Source of the DNA: Moniliella sp. 'wahieum'
Lineage: Eukaryota > Basidiomycota > Moniliellomycetes > Moniliellales > Moniliellaceae
DNA: 64,000 bases
Assembly: GCA_003971905.1 (NCBI GenBank)
Contig: RSEE01000019.1
Span: forward strand, 682,001 to 746,000
Reading direction: 5' to 3'
The notes under the pieces were generated by a model that was not told the origin of the DNA, did not search any database, and worked only from the letters and a program-made list of their open reading frames with translations. How positions within the stretch are numbered: the stretch's first letter is position 1; each line of letters starts with the position of its first letter. Below, piece by piece: positions 23,915 through 34,723 of the stretch. The position numbers were made by a program, and so were the translations under genes.

Positions 23915-26900
23915 ATGGTCACGTCTCCCTCCAGCAGCGCTGCCACATGGTTGTCCGACTTGGACAGCGCCAGCGCCTCCGACCGCGACCACATCTCCCG
24001 CCGTCCTGCCTCCGCTGTCCGCCCCGACGCCACGGCCACCTGGGACAAGGGCCGCTACACCTACGGCGAGTCCTTTGCCGCCAAGCCCCCCCTCTTCCGC
24101 CATCCATGTCCCCCTCCCCACCTGCCCCACCAGCCCCGCCGCCCCCGACGCTCGGCTGGAGCACCGCCTCTCCCGCCCCCGCCCCTCCGCCTGCCCGCGC
24201 GCCCGCTCCCGCTCCCACTTCCGCTCCCGCCCTGCTCCCGCCCGCGCCCCCGCCCCCAAAGCGGCCCCCCACCATTCGCATCCAGCCAACTTTGATGGCC
24301 GCGAATCCGACTCCCCGGGACGCTCGGTTCTGATCGTCGTCCTTCGCTATGACCTTCGCATCCATGACAATGCCCTCTTCTACTAGTACGTCTCCCCCGC
24401 CTTCCTTTTTTGTTCGCCGTACGATGACCAATTGACCCCCCCGGCCCTGCAGTGCCCACCAAACTTCTGCCCCCCCCATGCCTGCCTGGATGAGTTCGCT
24501 CGTCCCCCCCCCCACCCTGCCCTCTCCCCGAAGACGGCACCGCGCCCGATGTGCCCGATGCGTACGAGGTGGATGCGGCCCGTGAACGTTTCCTCTGCTC
24601 CCAAGCCCAGTACCTCTTACCCCTCTACGTTTTCGATGAGCGGGAGATGGAGCTGAGTGGGCTTCCGGGCTACCAACGCGACGGCCCGCCGGCCAAGACG
24701 CCCTTGTGTGGGTTTTGGAAAACGGGCCGGTTCCGGGCGCGGTTTATTGCGGAAACGGTGTACGACTTGCGCAGCCGGTTGGCCGATCGTGGCAGCGACC
24801 TTCTCATCCGCTTTGGCAAGACAGAGGAGATTGTCTCCTCGCTCGTGTCCTCGCTGCAAGCCAACGGCGATATTGTGGAAAGCGTGTGGACCCAAATGGA
24901 GTATGCGCAGCCCGACGTGGATTGGAACGCGGCGATCGAGAAACGAATGGCGGACAGGGGGGTACGGTTCGAGTATGTGTATGGCAAGACGCTCATCCAC
25001 CCTGCCGAGCTCCCTTTCCCCATTTCGGAAATGCCCGACGTGTTTACCCCCTTTCGCAAAAAGGTCGAGGCCCTGGGCCCGCACATGGTCCGTCCCACCC
25101 TCGAAGCCCCCAATCGGTTCAAACCCTTTTTGCCCTCGCTCCCGACTTTGACGGGTACGCACTGGACATTACCTATGAAGTCGACGTGGATGGGCTGGAA
25201 GTCAACGCAGCCCGCGAGTCGCAAGAACAGGACGACTCGCAAACCTCGTTCCACGACGTGCTACGGTACCTCCTCTCGCCCCTCGTCGGAAAACTGCCGT
25301 CTTCGTTCAAGGACCGTTCGGCGCTCCAAGCGCGTCATGCTGCGTCTGCCTTTCCGTTCCGTGGTGGCGAGAGCTCCGCGCTGGAGCGGCTCGAGTGGTA
25401 CTTTATCCGTGGCAAACGCGCCGACACGGGGCGATGGGATCGAAACGACCCGCCGCCCGTGGCGCAGTACAAGCAAACACGCAACAACCTCATCGGCCAC
25501 GCGTACAGTAGCAAAATGTCGCCTTTTCTTGCGTTTGGCAGTGTCAGTCCTCGGTTGATCTGGGAAGCGCTGGATTACCACGAAAAAAGTTTGGCGAGGA
25601 CCAAAACACGTATTGGGTCCGGTTCGAGCTGCTCTGGCGCGATTATTTCTGCTGGTGGCCAGCAAGCAAAAGTACGGTTCGTTGCTGTACGAACTGGGCG
25701 GTTCCAGACCTTGACCGATCCCGCCCGCGCCGCCGAAAAGCTCCAGCCGGGCTGGTGGCGCGGTTGGGACCCCGAGACGGACGGACAGCGAATGAGATTA
25801 CGCGCTTGCTCGAGGGCCGAACGGGCATCCCGTTTATTGATGCCAACATGATTGAGGTACGTGCGACCGGGTTCATGTCCAATCGCGGCCGGCAAAATGT
25901 GGCAAGCTTCTTGAGTAAGGATTTGGGCGCGGACTGGCGCATCGGCGCCGAGTTTTTCCAGTCGTACCTCATCGACCACGATCCGACTTCCAACTATGGT
26001 AATTGGTACGTTGCTCGATTCCCGTCCGCTTCCCCCCTGCCTCTGCTCAGCCACTTACCTCTTTTTTCTTTTCTCTCTCTTTCTCTCTCTCTTTTAGGCA
26101 ATACGTTGCGGTGTGGGCAACGACCCGCGTGCGTCGCGCCAGTTCAACACGATCAAGCAGGCGCGCGACTTTGATTCGTTTGGTGAGTATGTCAAAACCT
26201 GGCTGCCGGCGCTGCGCAATGCGCATCCGGACTGGGTGCATACCCGTGGCTTCTCAGCCCGGAAGAGCGGCGTGCGTATGGTCTGAAAACAACCAAGATG
26301 GAAGTGACCATGCTGGGCTACCCTGAGCGACCGATGATCGAGCTCGAAAGCTGGGGCAACATTACGAACGCAAGAGCGGCGTCGGGTCCAAGATGCGGGG
26401 CAACCCACAAGAAAAGATCAAGGACGAAAAAATCCTTTCGCTCAAAGCCAATGCGCGCGGCGCCGTCGCGCCGCACAGCAAGAACAGAACCAGTCCGTGA
26501 CCAGCTTCAATGGGCACATGCACATGCAGCTCCCGCGGCCTAGCCGGCAGGGCCGCTCGTCCCATGCCCACCAGTACGCCGGCCAAGGCCCGGGACTCGG
26601 CTTTGACCGCGCCCAATCGGCCATCATGCAGTCCCGCTCTCAAATCGCTGGCAAACAGCATGGGTTTGGTTTGGCCCTGCCCCAGTCGCCGTCCCAACCC
26701 AGTCGCAGTCGCACTCGCACCGGGCACGTCGCCCGTGGTACAACGCCCCCTGGCTCGCAACAGCTTGCCGCCCCCTACGACGGCCGCGTTGGCTGCCGCG
26801 CCGGCTGTGGCGTCGCCCGGGCCTGGGTCTGGGTCAGCGTCAGCGTCCGGGTCAGCGTCCGGATCAGCGTCCGCTGGGCATCGTCCACGTCGCTTCCGCC

Positions 26901-27580
26901 GCCCACCGCGGCCGCCCGCACCGGCCGTCACGCCCTTCCCGACCCGCGCATTTACCAGCTCGGCGGCAACAATGTCTATCCCAACATTGACAGCTACGAT
27001 TACCTCTCCCCGCCGGCCGGGTCGGGATCCAAGTACGCCACCGAACGGATGGGACCGTCAATGTGAACGTGTCGGGCGCTCAGTTCGCGCGCGACATACA
27101 GCCTCGACTTGGCTGCGCGTACCCACTCCCACCCCCACCCGCACCCGCACGCGCACGCGAACCTCACCCCCACCCCCACGCCACCCTCCCGCCACTGGAA
27201 CTCGCGACACACGCGCTGGCGCCCGGAGCTGGCGCACCACGCTCGCCCAGCACGAGTTCCCCGCGCGCCCGCGGCCGCGCGGCTTGAATGGCGGCGTGTT
27301 GCCCCTCCCCGCCTGGGCCTGGGCCTGGGGGTCTTTCCCGGCCGGGTCTGGGTCTGGGTCGTTCCCTGGGTTCGGGTCTGGGTCTGGGTCGTTCCCTGGA
27401 TCTGGGTCTGGGTCTTTGCCTGATGCACCCGCTCGCTCCTTTGGCCCGCCAGCGTACCCTGCTCCGGAACCGCCTCGTCGACCGCTCTACCTCCTCCACA
27501 CCCCTACCCCGCCCGACGGGCCGCTAGGCCCGAGTCCCCCACGCGCCATTCCCCATTCCCCAGGTTCTAGTCCCGCGTAG
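23915..27580 (+). CDS. Cryptochrome DASH / photolyase family protein
   Basis: Blue-light FAD flavoprotein; Cry-DASH proteins repair cyclobutane dimers in single-stranded DNA and may bind MTHF. ATG 23915 (CACCATGG) starts a Pro/Ala-rich leader. The Rossmann-like start is VLIVVLRYDLRIHDNALF; then LLPLYVFDERE, PKTGRFRARF-like text, LIRFGKTEEIVSSLV, SKMSPFLAFGSVSPRLIW, TGIPFIDANMIEVRATGFMS, NRGRQNVASFLSKDLG and WRIGAEFFQSYLIDHDPTSN, all DASH hallmarks. Introns: 24386-24452 and 26006-26097, both GTACGT. Frame changes at about 24070, 25140, 25590, 25790, 26110 and 26240 onward. After the photolyase fold (about 26380) there is a 350-400 residue tail rich in Gly, Ser, Pro and His with GSASASGSASGS repeats and YPNIDSYDYLSPP; its exact frame path is uncertain and an earlier stop near 26500 is possible. 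Confidence 0.9.
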
Positions 27581-27592
27581 AGTACGCGTCGA

Positions 27593-27634
27593 TAGTCCCG
27601 CGTCGCTAGTCCCGCGTCGCTAGTCCCGCGTCGC
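27593..27634. repeat. 14-bp tandem repeat TAGTCCCGCGTCGC
   Basis: Three exact 14-base copies; the unit is twice seven. It is followed directly by TAGTCACTAGTC, which resembles the CACTAGT array 360 bases further on. Confidence 0.95.
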
Positions 27635-27992
27635 TAGTCACTAGTCTCATTCCGTGTCCCATGCTCCATGTCATTGATCATCGATCATCTGGTTGCCGGT
27701 TGCGCCCGCTCGCACGCCTCGCCCACACACAAACACAAACACACACACACTGTGCAGATTCTTTCGTAGAGCTCCGCGGTCCTGGAGCGGCCCACGGTTC
27801 GCTTCCCGCCAACGACGTACGGGTACCCGGTGAAGGTGAAGGTGCAGCCAACGGTCATGTGGCCTGCGCCGTGTTAGAGCGCGAGCTCAGGTTCAGGTTC
27901 AGGTTCAGGTGCGCCGGGCTTCGGGACGGGTTGCTTTGTACATTTTTTTGGGAGGTGTGGGGTTGGTTCGGGTCGCTGGCTTGGCTTGGGCT

Positions 27993-28017
27993 CACTAGTC
28001 ACTAGTCACTAGTCACT
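27993..28017. repeat. CACTAGT heptamer array
   Basis: Three and a half copies of CACTAGT. The same heptamer, on the other strand and in another phase, forms the array at 62325-62345. Confidence 0.95.
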
Positions 28018-28191
28018 CTTGGCCAGGGTGGCGCGCATCCCCTGGATTCGACTCGACGCGAATCGGGCTCTTGCTCAATCGACATCGAAATCGGCCTTGG
28101 GTCTTCGGCCGCAGGCCTTACTGCCTTCGTCACCTTGTTGAAAGGCGGACACCGAGACCCCGCCCCACCTCACGTATATACGCAGCACGAC

Positions 28192-28309
28192 AAACCAAGA
28201 ACCAACAACCCACAACCAAGAATGAAGAACCAACAACCAACAACCACCATCAAGAACGAACAACCAACAACCAAGAATCAAGAACGAACAACCAACAACC
28301 AAGAATCAT
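28192..28309. repeat. AAC/AAG-rich 28-bp-like minisatellite
   Basis: Strand-asymmetric purine-rich sequence made of AAGAACGAACAACCAACAAC-like units with internal AACAACC and AAGAATC submotifs; repeat spacing of the best copies is about 28 bases. Confidence 0.8.
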
Positions 28310-28699
28310 TGAAGACCCACTAAAAAACACTCCACTACATTCAGTCCACACTACCTTCCATCTATATGAGGATTCAACCTCTGCGTCGTTCCAGCCTCTC
28401 CCATCCCAGTCTCCCGGCCTCAGCGCCTCACCCCCCTGCCCCTAAGTTCTCTCGGGTCGAACTGGCGTCGCCTTGCAGAGCCCAGTCCCAAGTCCCAACA
28501 ATGTACTCTCCCCCTCTGCGCTCAAGCGCTCAAGGCCGCACATTATACACCTTTTCTTGTCTTAGTTGTCTAGCCTTGCCTTGCCTTGCCTTGCCTTGCC
28601 CCCCGGTTCCCCCTTGTCTCTTCCTTCCCTCCTGGTGTAGCGGAGGAGACGCGCCTTACGCGGCTAATATACTGTAGTGGTTGTTTTTGCCCTCGGATC

Positions 28700-28934
28700 C
28701 CAGTTCCCATTTTCAGATCTCAGATCTCATATCTCAGTTCCCATTTCCCGGATTCCCAATTCCAATTTCCCGGATTCCAGTTCCCATTTCCCGGATTCCC
28801 AGTTCCGATTTCCCAGTTTCCCAGTTTCCCAGTTTCCCATTTCCCAGTTCCCAGTTTCCCGGATTCCCAATTCCAATTTCCCAGATTCCCATTTCCCAGA
28901 TTCCCATTTCCCAGATTCCCATTTCCCATTTCCC
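28700..28934. repeat. Polypyrimidine minisatellite with TTCCCATTTCCC core
   Basis: About fifteen degenerate units of AGATTCCCATTTCCC / GGATTCCCAATTCCA run for 235 bases with strong C/T strand bias. All frames stay open across it on the reverse strand, which is a repeat artefact and not evidence of coding. Confidence 0.9.
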
Positions 28935-29209
28935 GTCGATTGCGTTTGGCATTTCATAACTGCCGCCTGGCTGCGTGGCCCACGTGCAACCCTACGTGCC
29001 CTGCATCGTGAGCATCACGTGACGCGGATCGGGGCGTCGGAGCTGGAGCAGGCGGGCGTCGGTGCAATGCGACACGCCTCTTCGATTGAAAGTTGCACGG
29101 GGCGAGGCAAATTTTTTGTGGCCAGGCAGCCGCTTCCCGCTTCGGGCGCAGGCCCGCCCAGCGCTTCCTCCCTGCCCACCACCCCACCCACGCACCCACC
29201 CTCCCCACC

Positions 29210-30363
29210 ATGGCCGCCTCCAGCAAACAGGCAATCGCCAGCGCCCAAGGCGCCAAGAGGAGGTACACCGACGTGGATGCTGCCCAGAAAGCGGAGAAGC
29301 CTACCGCGTCCGCGTCCAACAAGGTGGCCAAGACCGCAGCGGGAAAGACGGCGGGCGGCAAGGTGAGCAAGAAGGTCACCATTGCCACCCCGTCCGAGCA
29401 GGAAGAGGAGGACAGCGACGAAGAGGACAGCGATGCCGAGGCTGCTGCACGTGCATCCAGCTCCATTCGCAACTCGATTGCTAAGAAGGGCGGGGCCGGG
29501 AAGGCCCAGGGTGCGTCCGAGTCCCAGTCGGAGTCCGAGGAGGAGTCTGAGTCCGAGGAGGAGGATGAGGAGGAGGAAGGCGTGAACCGCAATGCGCCAA
29601 TCGTCGATATTGTTCGCTTGCCCAGTTCCAAGGACGACAAGGTGGTCCGGGCGCGTCTCGATGCGGTGCACAAGCGCCGTGCGGCGCAAATTGACAAGGT
29701 AGGTACTCTGTTTCTTTCGGGAGGGGCGACGGGGGGAGCGCTTTGGTACAGGGTGGTTGCTAACCTTGTTTGTTTCTTTCTGGGTGCTGGTAGGCTCCCA
29801 ACGCGGGGGTGATCTACGTAGGTCGGGTGCCCGCCGGGTTTTACGAACCGCAAATGAGGGCGTACTTTAGCCAATTTGGTCCGATTACGCACTTGCGTCT
29901 GTCGCGCAACCCCAAGACGGGCGCGCCGCGGCACTATGGGTTTATCGAGTTTGAGGACGAGGAGGTGGCCAAGATTGTGGCCGAGACGATGGACAATTAC
30001 TTGATGATGGGTCACTTGTTGCAAGTCAAGGTGATTCCCAAGGACGAAGTGCACCCGGACCTTTTCAAGGGGTCGTCCAAGTGGCGCCGCTTTGCCGGCA
30101 AGAGCGCGACCGATTTGAAAAACGCGGGTTGCGGCGTCACCACGCGCAACACTCTCGTCCCCGTACTGCTGAACAACAACAGAAGTCGGACGAAGCGCTG
30201 CTCAAGCGTCAAGAGCAGCGCCGGGAAACGCTCAAGAGCAAGGGAATCGACTATGACTTCCCCGGGTGTGAGTTGCCATTGTTTTTGCCCAGTGTGCGCG
30301 CGACCCAACCCACATACTGACTCAGTGTTTTCTTTTTGTGGCTCTGCAGACCAAGTTGCCTAG
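29210..30363 (+). CDS. NOP15: Nucleolar RRM protein Nop15/NIFK, 60S ribosome assembly
   Basis: Assembly factor that binds pre-rRNA near ITS2 during large-subunit maturation in the nucleolus. The ATG at 29210 (CACCATGG) starts a Lys/Ala-rich then Glu/Ser-rich acidic tail. The RRM (about 29806-30040) reads GVIYVGRVPAGFYEPQMRAY, YFSQFGPITHLRLSRN, GFIEFEDEEVAKIVAETM and HLLQVKVIPKDEVH, followed by the family signature FKGSSKWRR. The C-terminal helix AEQQQKSDEALLKRQEQRRE ends in GIDYDFPGY. Introns: 29699-29793 (GTAGGT, CTAAC) and 30268-30349 (GTGAGT, CTGAC); the second splices DFPGY to a QVA stop. One frame change lies near 30130. About 325 residues. Confidence 0.93.
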
Positions 30364-30622
30364 GCTTGCGGCTTGTCGGTTTGTCGTCTTCCATGCTTCC
30401 CGTTCTTGTTGCCCAATCCATCCCGTTCCCGACCCACCAGTTCACACTAGCTCGAGTCTAATCTATTACGCTAGGTAGTTTGGAAGAAGCAAGGACAGAA
30501 ATGCAATGCAATGCGGTGCTTGATAATGCATAATGGGAGTTCAAATCACATAGACGAGTCCTCGAATTGGTCCCGGGATCCGATCCCGGAAAAGCGACTG
30601 GTTGAGGCTCAACTGAACGCGG

Positions 30623-31939
30623 TCACCGTTGGCGGGCCTTGAGTTTGGCGAGTAACTTTTTGCGTTGTGCTTTTCCTCGGCATGTTTTGCTCCAACTCTT
30701 GCTCCCGTTCGTCCTCTTGCCGCGCCAGCCGAGCCGACCGCATCTCCTCGCGGTTCACATCGTTGATCCCAGCCTCCATATCCGAGTCACTGTCGTCCTC
30801 GTCGTACCGCACCGCAGTACGGCCTCGGCGGAACATGCCCAGCACCTCATGAAGTTCCGACTGAGCTTGTGCTTCGTCGTCATCAATAAACGAGTCGACA
30901 TCGCTCTCCTCTTCTTCCTCTTCCTCCTCTTCCTCCTCCTCTTCGTCCTCGCTCCCGCTGCACGAGACGAGCGCAAGGCCTTTTGAGCTTTGCGCTCCGC
31001 CTCTTCTCGAATGAAACGTTCTCGGGCGGTTTCTTTGCGCGGAGGCGCGGCCGGCGCGGCTGGCGAGGGCTTGGCTCGTTTGGGCCCCGGCGCGGCTCCT
31101 TGGTCTTTTTGATTTCGTTTGTTGGACGAGGACGTGGCGGCCAGTTCTTTTTTCCTCGCAGCCTCGAGCACCTCGGGCCGCACAGGTGCACCGGGCAAAA
31201 AGTCAGCCGGGTTCACCCCATCTATTGTCCTCGCACGCCGTGGAGGCGGGGCAGCCAATCCTTTGGGCTGGGTCAGTTTGGGCGTCGAGGAAACGGAAGC
31301 GTGGGGCCGAGAGGCTCGGACTAATGCTGAGAACCTCCCCTTTCCCGGCCTTTCCTCCCTCGACCGGCTGAAGGCACAGGCCCGCCCATCAGTTCTCTTC
31401 GAAGTTTGAGCTTGCGCTTCTCGTCCGGGTTAAATCCGGCTTGTCGTACACGGGGTGCGAGCGCCGCGGGTGGGGGGCGGCTTCGCCGGTGGAAGTGGAA
31501 GTGGAGGTGGAGGTGGAGGTGGAAGTAGAGGTACGCGGCGGGGCGGGGGAGGAAGAGCCGGTACGGCTGGAGGGCGTGGCCGCGCGGATCTTGGCCAGAC
31601 GCGAAGGAGGTTGTTTCTTGTCGAGCAGCTTGGCTGCTGCTGCATGGAAGGCCGTGTGCGAGGCGGCGGCCCGCGGTGGTGGTGCTACAGTGCCCTCTTG
31701 TTCTCCGACACGGACGCCTTGATCTGGTCCAGCTTGGCCTGCTGGGCACGCAGACGGGCAGCGGCTTGAATGCGCACCTGCCGCTCCCGCTCCATGGCTT
31801 GGCGCTGGGCTTGCTCCCGCGACGCACGCGCGGCCGCAGCTGCGCGCTCGCGCTCCACCGCCTGGCGTTGGACCTTGAGGTCGGCCTCCTGCTGCCGCGC
31901 CAGGGCCTGCGCTTTGAGTTCCTTGATCGAAAGCGCCAT
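30623..31939 (-). CDS. SPT2: SPT2-family histone H3-H4 binding chromatin protein
   Basis: Histone chaperone-like protein acting with transcription elongation. Start ATG 31939 begins MALSIKELKAQALARQQEAD, then a coiled Gln/Arg/Ala segment. A middle region has (Ser-Thr)n encoded by a GGAGGT repeat (31495-31530 on the plus strand), PVYDKPDLTRTRSASSNFEE-like text and NPDEKRKLKLRRELMGGP. Further on come DGVNPADFLPGAPVRPEVLE, a Lys/Glu stretch RERFIREEAERKAQKALR and a long Glu run. The conserved SPT2 C-terminus is RYDEDDSDSDMEAG, ARLARQEDEREQELEQ, then LLAKLKARQR with stop TGA at 30623-30625. Frame changes near 31690, 31420, 31320, 30990, 30685 and 30664; the last one or two sit in A runs. Intron not needed. 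Confidence 0.88.
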
Positions 31940-32195
31940 GGCGGGGTGGAGGCCGTGGTGGTGCAGCCGTCGGCCAGACTGACAGCTGGGCAAAAAACGC
32001 AGCCAACCAGCTAGGCTTACCTAATGCGCTGTCTCGCGCTACGCACCGCCCACAGTGGCGCTGTGCTGGGCCTGCCCGTTCGCGTTGGGCAGCCGATTCA
32101 AGTGAAGACCAGCCATCTGAGCAAGGGCAGTGGGTATATTTACACCGGCTCCCTCTCCAGGGGCTGCCTTCCATCGTATCTACGCGGGCAGCTCC

Positions 32196-34378
32196 TTAGT
32201 ATCCACATGTAATCGCCCCCCCCTCCGCCTCCCCGCCCTTCAGACGCCCCGATGCAGGCCCTCCTGCCTGCTCCCCATGCGTCCTTGGCTTCGTTCCCCC
32301 ATCGGCCTCAGACGGAGCGGCCACCGAGGCCGACGGGTCATCGTCATCGTCCTTGTTCTCCAGCACGCGCGTGCCGTCTCCGTCCTCCATGTTCTTAAAG
32401 TCAGAGCCGTCCGCCCCTGACGTGAGCGCAACCCAGCCGCGGTGGCCTCTCCTGGCGCGCAGCCAGCAGCCGCTCCCTCGACTCGGCTTGCCGAATCACC
32501 TTGAGCGCCTCGGTTGTCGTCTGCCCGGCCCGGGTCTCGGACTGGTTCCACTCGAGATCGTAGTACTCGGACGCAATCAGCTTGATCTTGCGACGGAGCG
32601 CTTTGGCCTGGTTGATCAGTTCCTGGTACTGATCAATGTCGAGGCCATGCCGCTGGTACAGGCGTTGCTGCCGACGCGAGACAGACTCGTTGAGCACGGC
32701 TCGGTAGGATACCTCTCGGTTGTGGTGCAGGACCCACCCATAGCCACACATCACCGTGGCCAAGCCAGTCAAGTAGGTGACCGGCTCCATCGAGTCCCAG
32801 CCGAGCTCGGTGCAGAAGGTGAAGTAGCTCACCGACACCCACCATGCCGCCAGCACCCCCATGCCTGTCCAGCTCAGGCGGCGCACATGGCGATAAGCCA
32901 ACGCGTCGCACTCGGCCTTGATGGTGGTCATTTTTTGAATCTGCTCGTGCGCGCATACAGCTGGCCGCGCAACCGCCGCGTCCGATCCTCAAACGAAGGC
33001 ACCTTGACTTGCACCGTGCGCTGGCCGATCCGAATGATAAACGACCCCACCGCGCCGCATCCCGAATGAATTCACCCACATCCGTCGCAACGACCAGCGG
33101 CGACCGGCACTCGCACGCGTTAAAAACGAAATGGGCGGACCATGCCTTGTCCCACGCCAGCAACGTCTCTCTCCTCTTTCGTTCGTCCGCTTCGCGTCGC
33201 GCCAACGCGTCCCCCCTTGGTCTCCTTGGACCGCCGCGTTCCTCACTTTCCTCTTCCTCCAATCGTTGGTGCATCCCGGCACAGCACTCACCCCTCCGCC
33301 CGAATCAAATCGGCCACATACGTCAGCGGCTGCGTCTCGTGCATCAGCACCACCACGTACCGCACCGGCTCGTGGCAAGCGTTGCAAATTATCCTGGCGT
33401 TCCGGAACGGACACAGTGTCGTGCCCACCTTCCTCTTCGTACTCGGCTCCGTTTCGCTTCGTCGCCGCCGGCCTCGAGACCACGAATCGATCGGTCCTCT
33501 CCCATCTTGAGCAGCTCGTTGATCCGATGCACCTCCGAGTGGTTCAGCTGCATCGATTCCCAGTTGTCGTCCGCGCCCAGGCCAAACGGAAGCTCGTCGT
33601 GCGTCGGCGGGGGCTCAGGACTGGGCTGGGCGGCTTCGGCTTCGGCTTCGGTTCCGGTGGCCGACGCGGAATCGGAATCGGCACTGCTCACCTCGTGCTC
33701 CGCCCCGCTGTCCACCGCCCCTTGGGGGGGCAGTCGGTGCATCCCCAGCATGGTGGTGGTGATGGTGGTGCAGATGGTAGACGTTCTTGACATTGACCGG
33801 TGCAGGTGCCGGTGCAGGCGTGTCGAGCAACACAGGTTCGGGCGCGGTAAGGGGAATGGTGATCTTGAACAGCTTGGGGCTGGAAGGGACAATACAATTC
33901 GCCAGTTAGTCACCTCCTACCTCTCCCCCTCTCTCCCCCTCTCTCTTTCCCGGTCAAGGACGAGCGAAAGGTGTGAACAAAACGCGTACCGGGTGAAGGA
34001 AAGTTTGCCCTCGTCTAGTGGGAACTTGTATGGCCTACCCTCGCTGTTTCTGGACGAGCAAACTCGGGCTCGCGGCACAAGTCGACGGGCTGCGAGCTGG
34101 AGGCGGAAAAGCGGGGAGTGGGGCGGACGTAGGTAGTGGGGCGCGACCACTGCGAGGCATGGGGCGAAGAGGAAAGGCGGAGGATGAGGAGGAGAACCTG
34201 CTGGTGGTTCTCCTGCTGCCCCATGGAGAGGGATGGCGAGGGCAGCGAGGGGTCGGGGCGTGGATCGGCCGATCGCGGCGGCGGCGAGAGGGGGATGGGG
34301 ACGCTGCGTAGCAGGCTGCCCATCGGGGGCGGATCGGGGTGGTGGGTGGGGGGGCGTAATGGAACCATCCCTAGTCAT
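32196..34378 (-). CDS. MCU: Mitochondrial calcium uniporter (MCU)
   Basis: Pore-forming Ca2+ channel of the inner mitochondrial membrane. The decisive block is at 32400-32931 on the minus strand: first membrane helix WTGMGVLAAWWVSVSYFTF, the selectivity-filter motif WDSMEPVTY (the DIME motif written DSMEP), second helix LTGLATVMCGYGWVL, and HHNREVSYRAVLNESVSRRQ. Upstream is the coiled coil SFEDRTRRLRGQLYART. The matrix domain is read as KLFKITIPLTAPEP ... ARIICNACHEPVRYVVVLMH ... ETQPLTYVADLI. Intron 33880-33989 (GTACGC, CTAAC) is clear; a second ends exon 33292 with a GTGAGT donor. Odd points: a run of His (NVKNVYHLHHHHHHH), a Glu/Ala-rich insert, and an acidic tail to 32196 that needs a frame change near 32410 (otherwise stop at 32401). 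Start at 34378 or 34368; both leaders are Arg/Ser/Pro-rich. Confidence 0.9.
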
Positions 34379-34723
34379 CCACAGCGATACCGATCGGAGT
34401 CCCACACTCTCCCATCTGCTGTCTCCCCTGGCCCATGAATGTCGCACCCCACTGAACTACTGAACTGCCCCGTCGCAGCAATCGAAGCCCCTGTCGCACC
34501 GCAAATCAATCTAGCAGCCAACAACCAGCAGCACGTGAGAGATCATCGATCACATGAGGCTTGTCGTCACGTGCTGTCATCCATCTGCATCGGTGACTAG
34601 GCGTCCATGCCACCAATCAGTACTCAGTCTGAGTACTCGAGTACTCAGTCAAAGTGAGTACACTCAGTGTCCGTCGATATCTATCGACGTCATTCGGGCA
34701 GGCTCACCGACATCTCCCTCGGA
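34379..34723. promoter_or_regulatory. Compact divergent promoter between MCU and sterol glucosyltransferase
   Basis: Only about 345 bases separate the two divergent starts. It holds ATCATCGATCACATG at 34542-34556, TCACGTG at 34568-34574 and a dense cluster of ACTCAGTCTGAGTACTCGAG-like inverted motifs at 34618-34668. The cluster is palindromic in places and so could serve both directions. Confidence 0.5.

Larger units (their letters stand above)
27581..29209. other. Repeat-rich intergenic region before NOP15
   Basis: No supported gene. It is packed with unrelated tandem arrays (27593-27634, 27993-28017, 28192-28309, a CCTTG run at 28573-28601, and 28700-28934). It also has an ATCATCGATCATC motif near 27672-27688 and a CACGTG-type ATCACGTGACGC box near 29012-29023 about 190 bases before the next ATG. 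Confidence 0.5.

Noticed and set aside
28720..28957. Overlapping open frames rich in Gly-Asn-Trp on the minus strand
   Set aside because: All three frames stay open because the DNA is a TTCCCATTTCCC minisatellite; the peptides are translations of the repeat, not a gene.
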